From Strongylocentrotus purpuratus (lineage: Eukaryota; Echinodermata; Echinoidea; Camarodonta; Strongylocentrotidae): a stretch of 64,000 nt of DNA. Shown in pieces: positions 50,401-58,560 of this stretch. Each line of letters opens with the position of its first letter. Within the stretch, counting starts at the first letter, position 1. The stretch is from contig NW_022145607.1 in assembly GCF_000002235.5 (NCBI RefSeq), positions 32,418,660 to 32,482,659 on the forward strand. Direction: 5' to 3'. Position numbers and translations under genes: made by a program. A model generated the notes under the pieces. The model was not told the DNA's origin, did no database searches, and saw only the letters and a program-made list of their open reading frames with translations.

Positions 50401-50952
50401 TCTAGTCATCACCATCTTAGTTCCGAAGATCTACTTCTAATTTGCCTACAGCTGTCAATCAAGCCAGCTGATCACTCCCGATCGTCGCGTCTGCACTGGC
50501 CAGCTGGAGCTATATGACGTCACGAAAGTGGGTGGAAATGAATTTGAACAGCAGCCGAATCTTCGAGCCAAACTGCGAGTGGTATTACTTCGGCACATTT
50601 ATGCAATAATCAGCATTGTTCCGGCATTTGGAACATGGCATCTGCGTAAGAGCCGTATTCTGTTGGTGTCAATAGGCAGCTAGCACCGTCCGCCAACGCC
50701 CTCTGGAATAAGGGGATTGTGCGTCTTTAAAAAGTCTGATGGACAGGCGTTTGCTAAGTTGATGTGCAAGCACATGGGAAACGTAGATTCTTTGACTCAC
50801 CACAAAACCAGTTTCTTGTTAAGATCTGGTCTACAAGAGAATCTGGACTCTCTCTCATCCCCAGAGATACTGTAACCCGGGACCTCGGTACTGGGCCATC
50901 TCTCAAGGGTACTCTCTTGGACTATACCCGAGCTGGTACTAAGAGAGTCCAT
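31097..50952 (-). CDS. GDAP2: GDAP2: macro domain plus CRAL-TRIO domain protein, complete, 11 coding exons
   Basis: Coding exons in transcript order: 50952-50801, 49776-49634, 46113-45960, 41720-41632, 40254-40178, 35820-35658, 35123-34904, 33722-33569, 32762-32568, 32017-31874, 31153-31097. All have AG/GT borders and compatible phases; the total is 1548 nt, 515 residues (human GDAP2 is about 497). Residues about 50-225 form a MacroD-type macro domain (WEGDICSLDSIAIVHPTNESL, CRTGDAKLTKGYQLP, YIIHTVGPRYNIRYRTAAES, LLPLYFP). Residues about 225-335 are an acidic linker (EDGEPVIAERKIRI, EQDEEELEIGKHAF). Residues about 335-497 form a CRAL-TRIO/Sec14-like lipid-binding domain (RARQEDLSDIAAHRCIY, GRPIIAFVARNFPAH, YVVVYFHTMSS, NLRAMYIVHPTFWSK, IPPFVIEHD). 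In vertebrates this is ganglioside-induced differentiation-associated protein 2, whose biochemical role is poorly defined. The ATG follows TTTCAG|TC, a likely acceptor, so a non-coding first exon upstream is expected. The usual IVN of the macro loop is IVH here. Confidence 0.95.
32058..32440 (+). mobile_element. CR1-like LINE, 3' end, in GDAP2 intron 9
   Basis: Frames read HLAPEYLKDTLQIYTP-like sequence, LLVAEKRFAVVASKTWNRIP and PSLKTHLFPNDL across frame changes, then gtaagcgctatggtacttat and (ATT)n at 32401-32436. It lies antisense to GDAP2, 40 bp from the acceptor of exon 10. Confidence 0.85.
32829..32903 (-). other. Duplicate of the 5' part of GDAP2 exon 9, in frame, ends in a stop
   Basis: The stretch 32853-32920 copies the start of exon 9 and its acceptor (about 32700-32775). 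On the minus strand CAATCACCAG is followed by an open frame VLLFVIHLLDSIVNQD, identical to exon 9 except Y to F, then eight unrelated residues and TAA at 32831-32829. Exon 8 ends in phase 0, so splicing to this copy would truncate the CRAL-TRIO domain. The flanking 32925-33025 also resembles 32455-32550, so more than one duplication step is likely. Confidence 0.6.
34331..34892 (+). mobile_element. Two abutting TTAA-type MITEs in GDAP2 intron 7
   Basis: 34331-34690 starts TTAAAGGTATCGTTTAAC and matches the copy at 20698. 34725-34892 (gggattagacgacacagcga, acaggtggctatctcatta, tatatagagggagcaagtag, ggggctttaaaa) matches 41400-41587 and, inverted, 2624-2820. Confidence 0.8.
35150..35505 (-). mobile_element. 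tRNA-derived SINE (family 1) in GDAP2 intron 6
   Basis: Minus strand: AGAGGTGTCGTGGTCAAGTG, GGTCCGTGGTTCAAGTCC (B-box-like), the ctccctggggagcattcc body and an (ATT)n tail at 35152-35170, about 30 bp from the acceptor of exon 7. It is inserted in the sense direction of GDAP2. Confidence 0.85.
35908..36014. mobile_element. 107-bp MITE with TACAGTCAAAC ends
   Basis: Starts TACAGTCAAACTTGTG and ends agcaggtttgactgta; TA at both ends and CAGT termini suit Tc1/mariner. It separates exon 6 of GDAP2 from its duplicated copy. Confidence 0.8.
36054..36110 (-). other. Duplicate of the 5' half of GDAP2 exon 6, in frame, possible alternative terminal exon
   Basis: The stretch 36063-36170 repeats 35778-35880 at about 90% identity and lies in the intron just upstream of exon 6. 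It keeps the branch/pyrimidine region and the AG (CCCTTGTAG before 36110). Spliced from exon 5 (phase 0) it would read HLYSELLPLYFPRTEPKE and then stop TAG at 36056-36054, giving a protein that ends just after the macro domain (about 223 residues). A third, weaker copy lies at about 36320-36400. No AATAAA was seen just downstream, so use as a terminal exon is not shown. Confidence 0.6.
36517..37210. mobile_element. CpG-rich TTAA-type foldback element
   Basis: Starts TTAAAGGCCCGGTCACACAG and ends ctgtgtgaccgggccttta. The interior is made of repeated gcgtgttgctagcgcgctg-like blocks in both orientations and differs sharply in CpG content from its surroundings. The frames of up to 167 codons here have no family resemblance and are attributed to the repeat. 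Confidence 0.85.
38574..38937 (+). mobile_element. TTAA-type MITE, TTAAAGGTAAAGACCAGT family
   Basis: Full length, 364 bp, with markers gaaaccgcctactaattgat and tgcagatgctagatgctaga; ends ctggtctttacctttaa. Confidence 0.85.
39042..39558. mobile_element. TTAA-type MITE, TTAAAGGGATAGTTGAGTTC family
   Basis: 517 bp with perfect terminal repeats of about 24 bp ending in gaactcaactatccctttaa. Confidence 0.88.
39794..40125 (-). mobile_element. TTAA-type MITE, TTAAAGGTAAAGACCAGT family, inverted copy
   Basis: Inverse of 38574-38937; lies about 50 bp downstream of the donor of GDAP2 exon 5. Confidence 0.85.
40995..41587 (-). mobile_element. TTAA-type MITE pair near GDAP2 exon 4
   Basis: 40995-41395 is the inverted counterpart of 34331-34690; 41400-41587 is a direct counterpart of 34725-34892 and ends ggcctttaaacgacgccttt. 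The two halves are therefore in a different relative orientation from the 34-kb pair. The element ends only about 45 bp from the donor of exon 4. Confidence 0.75.
41725..41842 (-). repeat. Tandem two-copy repeat at the acceptor of GDAP2 exon 4
   Basis: Two copies of about 60 bp (gaggaaacgcaaaacaaagt... and gaggaaaatggaaatgtaaa...) lie directly against the 3' splice site. The proximal copy carries the CCTCTGTAG acceptor; the distal copy reads CCTCTAC at the same place and has lost it. Confidence 0.6.
41833..42230 (+). mobile_element. Non-LTR reverse transcriptase fragment in GDAP2 intron 3
   Basis: An open frame reads NQISKHMDSMGLHLKTPKG, SLSILFKPVQNVFTIGKDSI, QENHKFLGSLVTFEQTS, YLLIKIKNGMMENIESS and NKFKLKVL. 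This resembles the region just after the RT catalytic motif of R2/NeSL-like elements (LINEs without LTRs); the fit to a clade is a guess. The catalytic YADD part is missing, and a C-run ends the similarity at 42235. Confidence 0.6.
42849..43223 (+). mobile_element. TTAA-type MITE, TTAAAGGTAAAGACCAGT family
   Basis: Near-identical to 38574-38937 over its whole length, including the doubled atgctagatgctag, which implies recent spread. Confidence 0.88.
43985..44171. mobile_element. Partial copy of the TTAAAGCCCC element family
   Basis: Carries ttttctgttgtatgcagaaa, ttctttcatcaatattt, acatcctctttcaca and ends acactttagaggggctttaa, in the same order as 2890-3066. Confidence 0.75.
44419..44945. 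mobile_element. TTAA-type MITE, AAAGGGGAAATCCACCCTGA family
   Basis: Left end caaaggggaaatccaccctg pairs with cagagtgaaattccccttta; inner arms gagcaaaagccggatta and accggatattgctcaaatt extend the foldback. Confidence 0.75.
46150..46420 (-). mobile_element. tRNA-derived SINE (family 1), shorter, in GDAP2 intron 2
   Basis: Minus strand: AGAGGTGTTGTGGTCGAGTG, GGTCCGCGGTTTGAGTCC, tail of ATT repeats at 46150-46163; lacks the ctccctggggag body. It abuts the acceptor of exon 3 within about 35 bp. Confidence 0.85.
47067..47893. mobile_element. 827-bp terminal-inverted-repeat element, hAT-like ends
   Basis: Ends TAGGGACACTGATTTTCC and the exact complement ggaaaatcagtgtccctta-like (ggaaaatcagtgtcccta). 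Flanked by taaatg on both sides (47061-47066 and 47893-47899). Inner repeats of the type ttttccgtttc recur near both ends. No transposase frame. Confidence 0.8.
47900..49400. other. GDAP2 intron sequence without recognised gene
   Basis: Contains three copies of tacccyggggta-type palindromes (47900-47915, 48768-48780, 48788-48800) and, at 48590-48680, a stretch of self-complementary words (gctagctagc, gcgctatagcgc, tgcatgcatgca). No coding signal. Confidence 0.5.
49440..49588 (-). mobile_element. tRNA-derived SINE (family 2)
   Basis: Minus strand: GCATGGTAGAGCAGTGATCT (A-box-like) and GACCCGGGTTCGAAACC (B box), then aaggcattaatcctcattac and ggtccctcggagaggaccc. Located 46 bp beyond the donor of GDAP2 exon 2. 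A relative lies at 28307-28435. Confidence 0.8.
49917..49978 (-). other. Decayed duplicate of the 5' edge of GDAP2 exon 2
   Basis: This matches 49733-49787 at roughly 80% identity, including the pyrimidine tract and the beginning of the exon. The AG is displaced (TTTCCAAG) and splicing from exon 1 would be out of frame, so it is probably dead. Read in the original frame it still gives QDIRSLDSVAI against GDICSLDSIAI. Confidence 0.55.
50363..50730. mobile_element. TTAA-type MITE in GDAP2 intron 1
   Basis: TTAAAGGCGCACAATCCTG at the left and ggggattgtgcgtctttaa at the right, TTAA at both ends; it begins about 70 bp beyond the donor of exon 1. Confidence 0.85.
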
Positions 50953-52009
50953 GACTGAAACTGGAACGAGATAAAAAATGATAGCATAAAAAGTGTTGAA
51001 ATTTACAAATGATGATCATCAGACAATGATGATGATGGTGATGATTACAATAAACTCAAGACAATAGTAATAATATTAATGATGCTGATGACAACTAAGA
51101 TAATAGACGCCCCCAAAAATGGTATCGGGTCGCCAATTCGATACTTACTTTACGATATAGTGATTAGTGTAAAAAGACGTGGCAGGGAGTTTGCAAAATT
51201 CAGCAAATTCCATGCGTTCAAACGCAAAAAAATGTTTTTGTGTGTGCATGTACCACGTTCAGATTCTACATGTATTTGCATTTCAGGCAGAACCAACATC
51301 AATCGCAAACTCTCGTAATATGTCAGCGTTTTTGTAATGTAAATCGTATCTTAGCTCCTAATCATCATAAACATGTAGAAGATAAGCAAGTTGCTATCAC
51401 TCCAGTATCAAAATTTCACATTTTTAATTAATTTCTTGACGGATGTCAAAGTGCTGTGTACTGTATGACTATTACTAGTGTGAGAAGAAAGAAGAGCCTG
51501 CTGCACTAGCATTGTACCAAACTCCGAAGACAGTGCGCAATATGACAATGTTTATCGAGTACGGGAAGTGGTGATTGCGAACGCATTTTAGGTTTTATCT
51601 CCATCTTCACACAACAGCTGGGTATATGGGTGCCAATTATGATATCAATATCATATTTCATGACATCATCTGGCCTACATGTAGGCAGAAATAACCGTCT
51701 GCTATGGGTCCTTCTCTAATAAAACTGACATTTGTCAACATTAGAGGCATTCAGAGGAGCCAGATGTAATCTCAGCGAAACAACCGACAATATCAGAGAC
51801 TAAAGCTTGCAGTCTACACCTGGCCTTAGCCCTAACTCCAGACATCCTTTCAACCACTTAAAATATACTGGTTGAATGGATGCCAAGAGGAGTTGAAAAA
51901 CATCGTACATGTAAGTCAAAATTGTAATTACTAGTTATTTACATTTTGAAAAAATGTGACCCAACCCGCCCTTTGAATCGTTTTCCTATGCTGGCGCTCC
52001 GACGCCTTC
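50953..52009. other. Upstream of the GDAP2 start codon
   Basis: The AG two bases before the ATG suggests an unseen 5' UTR exon somewhere above 50953. (GAT)n-like sequence at 51010-51090. No TATA box or CpG island I can defend. Confidence 0.4.
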
Positions 52010-53480
52010 GCTGCAGCAAAGCATAGACGTAATACTAATGGACTTTCGACGGCAAGAGTAGTAAAAGTAATGATAGCTACCACCTGTTCTTATGTCTTAC
52101 TTTCTTCTATGTTTTAAGTCTGACCGCAACGCTGCGGGCATGTTTTGATAAGCTCCGATAAGGGTCCTTTGGTCCTATGAGATCCACCGGGATTTTGCCG
52201 ACCTCTATCGGCCAAGTCGCTTCGCACTGACCAATGCTTCCCACGATTTGCGCTTCTCATTTCATGAATGAATCGTGACAGGAGAGCCTTCTGCCCATGC
52301 GCAGCTAAATACTACGTCAATAGTGCCTCGGATGTAAACATGAGGTTTACGTCCTGTTCATGCTCGCCAATCTGTAAAAAAAGCCGTTGAAATCGGTGAT
52401 TTCTTCGATTTTTTACGAATTTGTGTTGGTGTGTAGCAAACTCATCATATAAGCAAGGAAAGTCACCACAAGAGCTTACAAAATACAGTTTAAAAAGTGT
52501 TTTTTTCTCCTGTTTCCGTTAATTTCTCTGTGAAACCAACGACGGTGTGGTGATCACAAATCCTTCGTTTGTCGAATACAATCATTCGTTATTTGTTGCG
52601 TTTGCGTGCGTTTTTTTTATAGGCATTGGAAGAATGGGGTTGTTTTCGTGAGTGCTCAGAAAATCTGTGGTAATGCGTGACTTCTTCGCATTATGACCAC
52701 TAAATTGCCGTGCCTTTGTCTAATCCAAATTGCACACGTAGTCCCATTGGTAGAGATCGGCGGGTGCATGTTTTTTTCAAGTTATATTTTGGACTTGTTA
52801 ATCCGAGAGTGACTGCTTTTTTTTTTCTTCTCTCAGATTTTATCTTATTTTATCTTGATGTAGGCTTACTATATGTGTACGTTTTTTTTGAGAATCTAGG
52901 AATTAGGATAAATATCTGTGACCGTAAATTTGGGAATTGACCATTGCAAAATATTCAACATTTCCGTCGTCTGCTATGTCGATATATGGACTGCCCATCA
53001 TAATCATAACGTTCTTCCTTATTTATGTCATCTAATGATAATCCTGCTCTTCTAATTACTTTATAAACAACACATGACTCATGAGTACGAGAAAAATATG
53101 TATTATGGAACAATACACACATCGAAATAAATAATAATTGTTAGTATTAAATACAACGCTGAAAACAATAACAATAATATCGTCAGGCACAAAGACGAAA
53201 ACATGTTCGCTACGACCGCATGGCGGAGAGCGCTGATACTATTTAACACTAGGTTCTCAACGATTTGAAGGAGCAGCGAACAACCCCAAATCGCGAGCTT
53301 GCTGTTGCGATTATGAAAGATTGCGCAAGTGATCGCATCCAGCTGTCGGGTTGCGGTGGGACCACCGCTGGGTTTTTGCATCGGCGCAAAATTTAAACCT
53401 TGCCGGTGGAACTCATAGGATCAAAGAAACTGCTTCGTCGATAGTCCATTCTATTACGTCTATGAGCAAAGCTCCCTGGA
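52010..53480. mobile_element. 1.46-kb terminal-inverted-repeat element upstream of GDAP2
   Basis: agcaaagcatagacgtaata...atggactttcgacg on the left is inverted at the right as cgtcgatagtccattctattacgtctatgagcaaagct; a second block, ggtcctatgagatccaccgg, is inverted as ccggtggaactcataggatc. Similarity of the ends runs about 200 bp with gaps. No transposase recognised, so a non-autonomous DNA transposon is likely. Confidence 0.75.
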
Positions 53481-53929
53481 GTTAGGTAATCAAATGAGCG
53501 GGTGACAGCCCGGGGCATCGCTAGACCTTTTCAGTGGGGGGGGGGGGGGGGGGGGGGGGGGGTGTAGAGGCCACCAATTACCGACAAAATATTGTCCCAA
53601 TGTCTACAAATTTAACCCTATGAACCCGCGCTGAAGGCTAAATTATTTTTCCTATGAACTATCTACCAGTATTAATTTGTCTTGCGTAGGCCTACATACA
53701 TGTACAATGTACTACATGTATATATGCACATGGTAATTTTCCTCCAAGACATAGATCTAAATATATGATTTATTTTGTCAACTTAGTCAGCGTCGTAGCT
53801 ATATATGTAAATGCAGGCGCGTAGCAAGGATCTTATTTTAGGGTGGGGGGCGGTAGTGAGCAAGTGAATCAATTAAAGAGCGTGCAAACTGCAAAGCACA
53901 CTCTCTAGGGGGGTGGGTGAAAGGCCTCC

Positions 53930-54050
53930 TGGACGAAGCACGGAAGCTTAGACGTTTCATTAAATATATATTAGAGAAAGAAGACGATTCGTTGGACCGT
54001 TCTCGACTCTTAACTCTAATTGTCTGAATTCAGTTTCCCCCCTCCCATGT
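53930..54050 (-). repeat. Single isolated satellite unit, opposite orientation
   Basis: Read on the minus strand it contains ctgaattcagacaatta, gtcgagaacggtccaacgaa, tcgtcttctttctctaat and tttaatgaaacgtct, the successive landmarks of the 58.55-60.73 kb array. It lies 4.5 kb outside the array and may be a seed or stray copy. Confidence 0.75.
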
Positions 54051-55689
54051 TTCTTTTGTTTCCTTTTTCTCTTTTATCTGTCGCATCCCCCCCCCCCCCC
54101 CAAACCAACACACCCCCCTTTAGCGACGCCCCTGATTCCAGTAAAGAATAGAGAGTCAATGCTAATGCGTATTGACCTCTAGCGCTGTACTACATGCTTA
54201 TAGGCAGCAATTGCACACATGAAGTCAATACACACATTACACACAAATGCACACAATACGATGCGATGTGACTAGTCTAGATCTAGATCTACTGTCTAGT
54301 CTATCGTCACAATTTGAATTTTCAAATTATTCTAACAACGTCATCAGTCAGTTGAAAAAATTGTATTTTACTGCTATTTAGGTGTCATCAATTGTCTTGA
54401 GTGAAATCAGTTGAGGTTTGTACAGTGGTGTTGAAAAACAGTTTTAATAATAATACACAGCCAGGATAGTAATGCAGCTACAGTATGTGTGGTCAGCGCG
54501 CTGCCCTGCAGCTTCGGGGACGACGTTGATGAATGGGAAGGTCCGCACCGCGAGCGCCTATAATGTTTCAATCAAAACAAACCAGACAAAATAGACCACA
54601 CCACAAATACCACCGGTGGCAATTCTGAATACTAACAACATCGTTTTTCAAATTCACAACTAAAGCCTTAGCGGTAAATGGAAAATGTTTACGTAAAAGC
54701 ATTATTACCTTTATTTTATTGATCAACCTTGCCTCGGTTATGTCAAAGATTGTTGTGAAAAAAGATCTCTCATGTGATCATATGACTGTTGTCGCTAGAT
54801 GGCGCGCGCGCGGCAGCGAATATCTTGGGATTTATTTTTAAAAGATTACGTCGTGTATATACAGACGGTAAATTAATGAGGGAATTGAAAGAAACATTCA
54901 CAAAAAATCACAAGGATGAAATATACGATGTTATGTAATAAACAAAGAGAGTTTCGATACAAACAATTACAAGGGGCTTTATAAACGAAAAGAGAGTTCC
55001 CTTTTTTCGACAAAAAGTAGAGACATGGATGATATTTTTATGGGAATATCCGGCAATACTGCTGGAATTTTTTTTGTAATAAATTGTATCATATCTCTAG
55101 TAAAGTATATCTTTTTCATTTCCAGGAAATAAGGAACTCTGCCATCCGCGTACAGAAAGTAATAAATAATTATGCTGAAAGATTACAGAGACGAGGAATA
55201 TAAGATAGCCTTCAAAAAGGAAAAAACTGGGGATGTACTTACAGAAATTCGAACAAATCGATGCATTTTTACTTTAGTGGATTTTTTTTTAAATTCTCTC
55301 TCTTAATTGTTCAGCTGGTGGACAAACCGGAATAGGTTAAGTGGCGTATCTGGGGCAGGCTCCGTCAGGGGGGGGGGGGGGGGGGGGGCGGGGGGATGCA
55401 AGCGACCGAATTTTTTTTAAAAAAGCGATGCTATTTTTTCTTCTGGCGAGCGAGCGGGCAAAAAAATATCTTGAAGTAGCGTTTGGTATATGAACCGGTA
55501 TTGTTGCAAGTTGGGGATGGGCACATTCATTTATTAGCGACGTTAATTTAATTTTTGCAAGCGAGCGTAGCGAGCAAGAAAAAAATCCCTTCTTTTTTAA
55601 TTATTGCCACTTAAACTTGGTTCAATTGTCCCATGCCGGGTGTGGGAACAATAATGTTTAGGGTGATTTTTATACCCATTTTGTATGGG

Positions 55690-56110
55690 ATTTTTTTGTC
55701 CATGCACCTCTAATAATTCAACTTCCTGTCATTACTTATGGTTGTTGTAATCCAACAAGTACCTGTCATTTGGTTTTAAACAAAATCACAATCAATAGAT
55801 ATGCTCGAAAAATAATAAAGGTATACTCTTGTTCATTTAAGCCTTATCATAATATCATGTGAAAAGAAAACTCAGATCTCAGACCAATTTTCTTTTTAAA
55901 CCAACCTTTTGGACAAAAGTCTAAATCCAGCGTCTGGTTTAAATATACATTATTACAATTCGGGCCTAACAAATTGACCAAACATTGATTAAAGAGAACA
56001 CATGCATCTTTGTTGGGAATATTACTACCCAGTATAAATTGAAAATAGCTGGAGAGGAAATCAAAAAGGTTGATGTTGCAATTTATGATAAAAAAATCTG
56101 TCATTGAATA
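55690..56110. mobile_element. Possible LINE fragment, very weak
   Basis: The plus-strand frame near 55720-55850 reads PVITYGCCNPTST and INRYARKIIKVYSCSFKPYH, which recalls the ITYG...QKRAIRII region of LINE reverse transcriptases. Stops follow. Minus-strand frame 56128-55847 is not recognised. Confidence 0.3.
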
Positions 56111-57314
56111 GTCATAATCGTTATGCAAATCAGTGTATCATGAAAGTTAGAGTGTTTTTTAGATCGCGACATTTTGTTCCTATAGGCGCATTTTGACATT
56201 ATCCATTATCATATAAAACATAGATAAAACCGTCATGTGGGGGAAAGCAATATAAGGTTATAGCCTATCAATAAGCATATTGTATTCACAGAAAATGGCA
56301 GTTCGTGCTTTGTTTTGCATAAAAAGAGTGAAGAACTCATACAGCTCGACTCCTTTCATGTTCGATCCGTTTAATACAAATTTGCCTCATATTTTGATAG
56401 ATTGCTGTGTTCTAGAGTGTATATACTCCACAAGAAGTTGTCTCTTGCGGTTAGTTACTGATTACCTATTAGTGTCAGATTCTGTTACAACACATTTTGT
56501 TGAAAAAATCATAAATCGGAAATCCATACAAATATTTTGTATAATTATGTACACAAACTATATTTGATATTATCAGTTTGTATCTTGTAAGACATTGTTA
56601 GAGTTATCTATTTTTTGTTGTATTGATTGTAATGGTGATTGATTGATTGTAATGATGAATTAAATTCTTTGTTTTTGTTGTTGTTTTGTTTTCTGAAGGT
56701 GATTTGTACAAAATACATTCGTGTACATTGTTTAGCTGTAAGGCGTAGATCATCTATAGCACATAATATGCTATTATCCGGCCAATTTTTACCAACTAAT
56801 ATTTTCTCTGTTTGTACTTATAAATATCGTTGTATGAAATGAATGGTACTTAATTATTTGCTGTTGGTAAATAAGTCAATCAGATACAAAAATCTAACCA
56901 AAATGGTGTATAAAAGTGATGTACATCTATATGGAACTAACTTAACATCAACTCAAATCACATCAAATGAAATGAATTCAACATTTGAAAGTATCTAGAA
57001 GGAACCACAGGTGTTAGATTGAACATTTTGTTAAAATAATGAAAACGATGAGCTCCTGTTGCATGCAAGGTCAGCGATTTTCTTGCCTTTCCTTGGGGGG
57101 GGGGGGGGGCAGCCGGAAACGCAACATTCAATACGTATTGATAGCATTCATTGCATTTTACCAACACACTTTGACAAATTACATTTATTTTTGCGACGTA
57201 GCATGCGACCGGCCAAGACAAATAATATTAGAATTAATATTTTTAGATTGAAAACAAAGGGGCTTCGATTCTGTTGCATGCTAGGCCAGCGATTATCTTC
57301 CGGGGGGGGGGGGC

Positions 57315-58560
57315 TCTACGGTTCTAGCCTAATAAAAAAATTCACGTGAAAATCACGTCAATATCAAGGTATCGACTTGAAAAGATTGACTTTATTCCAT
57401 AATTGTGTTCCTTCTGACACTGGTTCATGTGCTTTTGAAAGAATGTGGTGGGGGGAGGGGTGTCACGGCGCAAGGGACCGCATTTTCTTTTCTAATTGCA
57501 AACAGCGCATGCGCATTATACACCGACACCCATAATTCCGATATAAAGTCTTCATTGCAACTCAAATCTCCCTTTCAGAGGTTTAGCTCACCGGCGAAGA
57601 TCAGAATTAATTCTCCTCCAGGCTTACAACTATATAGATGAGAAAGAACATTCAATTTATCGTTCACCAACCTTTTACTATTCCAAATGAATTCGAGAGT
57701 CGCATGCGTAATTGTGTGAAGAATCATCGATCTGCTCGAGAAAGCGATAAAGTATGCATCGCCGCTGAATTCAAAGTCTTTCAAACGTAGCTTTTATTGA
57801 AGAAAAAAAACCTGGCAAATCTGGAAGAGAAATATCGAACAAGGAACCTTTTTCCTGTCGCTGAGAGGAGGGAGAGGATTAATCATGCCTTTTTCCCCTT
57901 CAGTTAGATTTCAGGTTGCCATCAGCTGTTTCTTATGCGTTTTATTCCGCAGAGAAACGCTTGCAGGTAAGTCCAAGATGTTTTGCGATCTTTCTCGATC
58001 GCATGGTTGTAAGATAAAGGTGATTGTTCAAACGGATGTGACGAGTTATGCCACAGAAACTTATAATATTAATAATAATATCACATTTATAAAGCGCATG
58101 TTCATTAGATTCAAAGCGCATATAAACAAGAATTACTAACAAACATACAAGATAGTGAGAATATTATCATACGAAACTTGTATTAGGCCTAATTAAAAAC
58201 GAGGAGGAATATTTCGCCAAATGAGGGGAAAACAGTGACAATATGGCAATTCTATAGCTTGAGCAACTTGAAAAAAATTGTTCTTTGCAATATGTCCAGG
58301 GCACTGCAACATAAAATCAAAATAATAATAACAAAAATCTATCTCTAGTCTTGCTACAATAATGATATCTTACCATGCATTATTATGTAACATGAGATTA
58401 CTTAAATGTTGCTATTTATTGTACAGATACAATAATTGTAGTTTTTTTGTTAAAGGGCCCAGATATTGACCAACGATTTATCTTAGAAATTAAAATTCCA
58501 ATCTTATTTGCTAACACTAACCCTAATCCTAACCCAAAACTTTACTCCAATCGTCTTCTT
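57315..58560 (-). repeat. Right arm B' of the inverted duplication
   Basis: Inverse counterpart of 13680-15108. The TATAAAG lies at about 57540-57547 on the plus strand and the shared GTAAGTCC at about 57967. A short tandem echo of ttgcatgc(a/t)agg(t/c)cagcgat followed by a G-run lies just inside at 57059-57115 and 57274-57313. Confidence 0.8.

Larger units (their letters stand above)
53481..57314. other. Gene-poor sequence right of GDAP2
   Basis: Holds the lone satellite unit (53930-54050), G-runs at 53536-53563 and 55370-55397, ggcgtagc/agcgagcgtagcgagc-type repeats near 53815, 55445 and 55560, and the weak LINE trace. No gene recognised. Confidence 0.5.

Noticed and set aside
53103-53381. 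92-codon minus-strand frame with a hydrophobic C-terminus
   Set aside because: Lies wholly inside the 1.46-kb inverted-repeat element; no homologue recognised and no splice context.
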